Positions 58,670-64,000 of a stretch of DNA of 64,000 bases are shown here, in pieces; the first letter of the stretch is position 1, and every line of letters starts with the position of its first letter. A model generated the notes under the pieces. That model worked only from the letters and a program-made list of their open reading frames with translations, did no database searches and was not told the origin of the DNA. The stretch comes from Chaetorhynchus papuensis. Its lineage: Eukaryota > Chordata > Aves > Passeriformes > Rhipiduridae. The stretch is taken from the NCBI GenBank assembly GCA_013396525.1, contig VWYX01000662.1, positions 409,574-473,573 on the forward strand, given 5' to 3'. The translations under genes were made by a program, and so were the position numbers.

Positions 58670-61600
58670 CTAAATAGGGATGCAAAGTCTTTTAGAACAA
58701 TTTCTTAGGCAAAACAGAAAAATATCTCTTTTGTACTGAGTGTAAAAACATGTTCCTAGCAGACAGGGTAACCTAGCTAGAATCCACATGTATAAAATGA
58801 GTTTATATGAAGAAATTTCAATTCAGCCTTTGTCATTTGACAATTTAACAATTTTATTTTCTTGATTTCATCTTTGACGGACATGCCACAAGGTTTTGGG
58901 CACATCACTGTGGACACCAATGTGAAGGGTCCCCTAAAGGAACTGCTGCAGGGCGGGTACATCTGAGGACTTCAGGGGCCCAGTGGGTCACAGGCAGATG
59001 TCAGTGGTATCATGCACCCTACAGCTGCTTCAGTAAGAGGGAGGAGGAGAGCACAAGGTGTTCAGTGTGTCCAGGCCATGGCTGACTGGACCCCTGAGAG
59101 TCACTGCAGCTTTGGAGCTGATGCCAGGGCTCACGGGAGTACTGCAGCTAGAAAAGGAGAAAGGGTTTGGTGCTCTTCTGCATTATTTCTACACAGGGCT
59201 CTTCCAATATTTATCCTTTATTGCTAATCTATTCGAATAGAATTTGAAGGAAATGCAAGATCAGTAAAGGCATATGCAAATATAACTTTTTTCTTGTAGG
59301 TCATTGCCATAGAAACTATTGCTACAGGATCTGGAGAGACATGGCCAGATCATAAGGCCACAGAAACGAGGGTCTCGGCCTCTTGGGTCCAGTAACATTA
59401 CTTCTTGTAAAGCTTTACTCCATTTTTTAGGAAAATTATTTATGTTATTTTTTTTTTAGTTTTGCTACCTGCTAAATGGGAACACAAATTCCAATTGATC
59501 TCACTGGAGTCCTAGGAGGAAGCCTTATTTTGTGTGGACAGGCAATTGGAGAAGACAACACAAGTACTTTTGGGAATCACTTTTCAGTGAGGTTTAACCT
59601 CTCTTCCAGACTCAGGCCTACAGAGTCTTTGCATGCCCACAGTCTAAGGACCTTCCCCAGCTTGTGTCTTACAGCAATAACTGAGTGTCACCCAGCAGAT
59701 CCTGACACTTCACTAAGTGATGGATCTGAGTAAAGTCAGTCCACGAAACCCTGTGTCCTATCCTACACCTTGTGCAATACTTCTGCCCCAGGGCAGCATG
59801 TGGGGGAGGCAGGAAGGTCCCTGGCATTGCTCTTGCAGCCCTCTAGGCACAGATAGCCCGTTTAGTGAAATTAAGAATTTGTTCCTTCAAATAAACCACT
59901 CTAGTGAGGATGTTGTTTCTCAGGGAACAACCTTTGACTGCCCTGTAGCCTAAAGGAGTTTTTCCCCCATGCTTCCTGCCTTATGTTCTTGAAGCATCTC
60001 TTGCGCTGGCAGTAGCAATTGCAGAGCCTTACAACACAGAAAACTGATCTCTTTCTTTTTACTCGATGTTTTTCAGACAAATCAGCTTATTCATATGGTT
60101 GATGATATGACAGTTAGTCCTGAGGGAAGGCACTCTGTGGTCAGAGCCCAGGGGAAGAGCTGAACTGCTGCATTTGGCAGCGTTTGGCAGAAGCCCACAT
60201 TTAGACAGGGCTAAACTGTTGGGGAAATAGTTCCCTCACCGACTTACTTTGTCACCACTCTCTTGCTTTCTTTTACTATAAGCCTCATTCCTCTGGGTCA
60301 GTACTCAAGGACTCCATTTCATTACCGTTGCTTCCCAAATTTTCCTGGGCAGGTGAACATCCAGGTAATGTGGAAGTCTATATTAGATCTTGAGAGAGTA
60401 CTGGAGCGGAGGGTACTTGGGAAGTCTGAAATAGTTGTTGAAAGCTATTTGCTGGCTGGTTTCTAGGAGACAGCATGACTCATTGCATCTTTCCTTGTAG
60501 TCTGTGCCTCTCAACCATTTATCAACTAACACAGTTGATCAAGACTGATAAAAAATCTTTTATAAAAATTATAGAGAGCTGCACTATAGAATGGGAACAT
60601 TAAAGTGTGGAAATAAAATGATTGCTGAAGATAAGGTCTGTTCTACTAGCATTGAAGAATGTAGGCTCGCCTTCATCCCAAGGGATTTATTGGTGGAACT
60701 CACACTAGTACAAGTAATAAATGCATGCATAAATCCCTTTGTATCTTTGACAATTTTCCCCCAACCATGCTTTGACCAAACTTCACAGTCAGCAGTCTTT
60801 CTGTGTTTGTGGGGTGTATGTATGTTAAAATTATTATTGCCATTATTTCATTTAGCACTGCCTAAATATAGCAAAGCTAGAAAAGATTCTTAATTTTAGT
60901 TGAAAAGCATGATTTGCACCATTTATAAGAAAAATAAATAACAGTAGTTGCAATAATAACAGTAATGGTCCAGAGTATGATTTTAGAATCACAAAAAAAA
61001 GCAGATGTGGTGCAATAATCATAAATAAGTAATAGCTGGCAATTAACACATTGCATTTCAAGCTCTGAATGGAAAAATGACACTAGGGTGATAAGGCTGT
61101 TTTCTGCAGCTCATTTAGAATAAAGGTGTAAATGGCATACATGACATTTCATCACTGAATATGCCCAGAGATTAGAATGAAGGAAGGAACGCAGAGCCAT
61201 CATATGTAGGTTACACAGGAAAGTTCAGCTACTGCTGTAGAATGCACGGATTTGATCTTATAAAAACAGTCCTCTGAATGCCTTTTCTGACAAGCAGGAA
61301 TATGTTGTCAAACATTTGATTCATCAAATGTTATCTTCACTATACAAGAAAAGTATTCTAAGCCCTGACAAACCCAGGAAGCAGAAAATGAAGTAAAAAA
61401 GAACAAGTTTGCTAAGCATCCAAAACAAATCAATAAAAATGACCACTGAAAATGACAAAATTCCTTTTTATGAAAATATAGGGCTTCCATTTTGAAGTTG
61501 ATGAGCTAAAAGGCTCTGTTCATGTTGAGTTTTAAAACACAAAGCTGAAGAAAGCAGATGACATTTTCCACAGTGTGTACCTGCTTTAGAACTGTAAACC

Positions 61601-64000
61601 TAGTTTTAAGTGGTTTAGGTGCCTATAAAAGACATGTTCAGGATGGAGATGCTAAAAGTCATGGATGTTAACCAGAGTGAGCAATTTCAGAGCAAATAGG
61701 TCTTCTCCTGAACCCAGGTGGACTCTGTGCAAGGGGGGTTTGTATGAATGAAAAAAGTCAAGAACAAAACTCTGTCTGTGGTTAATGCCTCTGGCAGCCT
61801 CCTGCACCTCAAGTGCATGGGCAGCTGCTCTGTTTGTGCATTAGGGCTCGACACTCTGGTGCTGCTAAACAAACTGGAACTGGAGACTGCTTCCTCCTGA
61901 CCATGGGCTCTGCTGTGCTGCAGACAGGCAGCTGGCTCTGAAAAGGAGCAGCCACCCACGCAGGGCAGCCTGGCAGAGAGCTGAGAGCACCAGCAGCCTG
62001 CTCCAACCCATGCACTTGGACCTGTCACCTGTGACTCATGGTGAAGTTTGGCATTCTTCCCCAAATGTGTTTTTTATTCACTAGAAAGGCTGGAGTGTCA
62101 AATGTTTTATCCATTTCAAAACCTTAGTTTTGTTTTGGTAGAATTTCTGCATGCATGAGCACAAAGGGTACACTAAACTATCTTAAAAATATGTATTCCA
62201 TTAACCAGAAGAAATTAGTATTCTGATTAACTGCACAGCCTTGCCTCCTAAGTGCTTCTGCCATTCTACTAGGAAGTCTACATTTACCTCAGATATTTCA
62301 AGTTTCAATTATTTAAAAATAATACATAATCCTTTTTTATATCTGTACCTTAAATTGCTGTGCATCTTTATCAAGACTATAATTTGCTACAGAAAAAAAA
62401 TACACGGAAGTTGGGGGAAAAAATGCTGGCGCCCAAGTGGTTTGTTCTCCACCAGCATGTGGGAGAAACAGGTTCTCTTCCAACCCTCTTGTTCCCCAGG
62501 CTGTCATGGGCACCGAGTGCCGCAGAGATAGCAGCAGCAGCTTCTCCAGCTGATTAACCAGAGACAGTGACAGACTTTAGCAGGAGTGCTACCCAGCACT
62601 CCAGAGCCAAAGGAATAGTTGCCTCAAAATAGAAGCAGATGGATCTGCGCAAAACGATGGGACTTTGGAATTCAAAAAAGTGTGTTAGTGGTGAGGGAAA
62701 GAGGGAATTGTGTATCTCATTTTAAAAGGAATATGTACACTCTGTCTCTTACTATCTTTTCCAGCAAGAAGATAAGGAGGTCAGGCTGTGCTGAAATACA
62801 ACGAACTGTGGTAAACCATGATTTTAAAATATGTTGAAACCTTTAATAGTAACAATAGAAGATATTTATAAAAATACCATGTATAGATAATATATACAAG
62901 GCTAATTATCCTGGTAATAAATAGAAACAGAAACAAACATGGGTGTTTTTTCATGTATTGGACAAGTCAAATGAACTATGTAGAAAACAGAGAAATGTCC
63001 TATTTTACAAATAAGGTCCAAGTGTGGACCTGAATTTGAAATTTGTCGTTGGGATTCCCTGAGTCTGAGAGACATTTGCTGGTGTAAGGATCAAACTCAA
63101 CAGTCAGTAGGCCTGAGTCTCCAGCAATTCTGTACACCAGGCTAACTTCCTCGACCTCAGAGAAATTGCTCTAGATCTGTACTCCGGTAACTGAACTTAG
63201 AATTATCTTCAAAGGATAACTTCCTGTTAACTTATTGATCTGATTCCAATACAGCAAATCTGCATCCTAAGTGCATGTTTCAGGGCTTTAGGATTGCTTT
63301 ATACTGCTCTGAGAGGAAGCCACTTGTTTTCCCACTATATCACAAATGTGCCATAGTGTCCTCCAAAACACTGAAAATTACACTAACAGTAGAATTCAGC
63401 TCATCTTTGGCTACAGACTTCTAAAGATTCCACTGTATTAGAAAATTACATGGGATTGAACCCATTCTCCAATCTGTGGCTTCACCCTGGGCTACCTTTT
63501 TCGCATCCACATGATTAAACTCTGCTGTAAAGCAGCCTGACCGCATTTAACACGCTTATTGAGGATGTGTCAGGCCCATGCTGAGCCCCAAACCGTGTGT
63601 GGGCACTGTCTGGGAGAGTGCTGAGCTGCTGCTGACGGTGCTCACAATTTGACCATATGGATGGTCATGCACTGGTGCACAGGGCCGTGCAATTGCCTGG
63701 CTCAGTTTAGTAGTGTAAAAATGATCTTAGTGTCTAAGCCTGTCTGCTGCCTCTTACATGCCCTTCTTAGAAAACCTGACACCTAGAGATGCCCGTTTCT
63801 CCTCACTGAGTTTGGAAGAAATCTAAAGTGACTCATTCAGAGCCAGACTTTTACTTTCTCATGCCTAAAGTGAAGTGTCTGCTAACCAGAGTGTTTTGGG
63901 GACACCATGTATGTACATAAATTAAGAAAGAAAAAAGGTCAGATTTCTTACTGCATGTGCCTGGATTTAGTATCTGGTAAAGATGAATCTCCAAGTAAAG
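58670..64000. other. Unique-looking non-coding DNA
   Basis: No gene, RNA or transposon is recognised over the last 5.3 kb. Moderately GC-richer patches lie at about 61780-62040 and 63545-63710, without convincing frames. The minus-strand 125-codon frame at 61687-62064 has no domain. The window ends in AT-rich sequence with no sign of an exon boundary. Confidence 0.45.

Noticed and set aside
1..64000. Prokaryotic-type systems (operons, CRISPR arrays, phage or plasmid genes)
   Set aside because: No dense coding, no regular spacer-repeat array and no ribosome-binding-site-led genes; avian CR1 LINEs and an LTR mark this as vertebrate nuclear DNA.

Overview
This window reads as a gene-poor, AT-rich stretch of an avian nuclear chromosome, intergenic or deep intronic. 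The bird assignment rests on repeat content. CR1 LINE fragments of several ages carry the typical avian 3' tail (runs of AGAATCACAGAATCA-type units in reverse complement), plus recognisable CR1 ORF2 pieces and one ERV-type solo LTR. The 34.7 kb copy resembles CR1 tails common in songbirds, but I cannot name a species. I found no protein-coding exon, tRNA, rRNA, snoRNA, CRISPR array or bacterial-type gene. No open frame that I read is convincing as a host gene; the longest run 120-160 codons and look like chance.

Layout. 1-14.7 kb: unique-looking DNA with only short simple repeats, a modest GC-rich patch near 8.65-9.40 kb and a pyrimidine-rich patch near 12.2-12.7 kb. 14.74-15.89 kb: minus-strand CR1 in which the 3' tail is fused to the endonuclease half of ORF2. 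17.03-17.23 kb: long CCTT tetranucleotide array. 17.2-28.7 kb: unique-looking DNA with a GC-richer patch at about 26.0-26.5 kb. 28.75-29.04 kb: assembly gap of 175 N running into an AAGG array. 30.06-30.31 kb: second CR1 with its tail fused to internal ORF2. 34.69-34.97 kb: cleaner CR1 3' tail. 40-44.6 kb: ancient CR1/L3-like copies. 47.59-47.97 kb (+), 51.56-51.97 kb (-) and 53.4-54.0 kb (+): more CR1 tails. 55.88-56.67 kb: a solo LTR (-) abutting a scrambled CR1 with pieces in both orientations. 56.7-64 kb: unique-looking DNA with one A/C-rich tract.

Nothing here works together as an operon or pathway. What can be read is repeat history, plus a few repeat-free blocks with dense homeodomain-, SOX- or forkhead-like motifs that could be regulatory elements of a neighbouring gene. 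I see no evidence for a new biological system. The most notable items are the rearranged LTR/CR1 cluster at about 56 kb, the two CR1 copies with tail-to-ORF2 junctions, and the paired AAGG/CCTT arrays. All repeat calls come from reading against remembered consensus, not from a database search.
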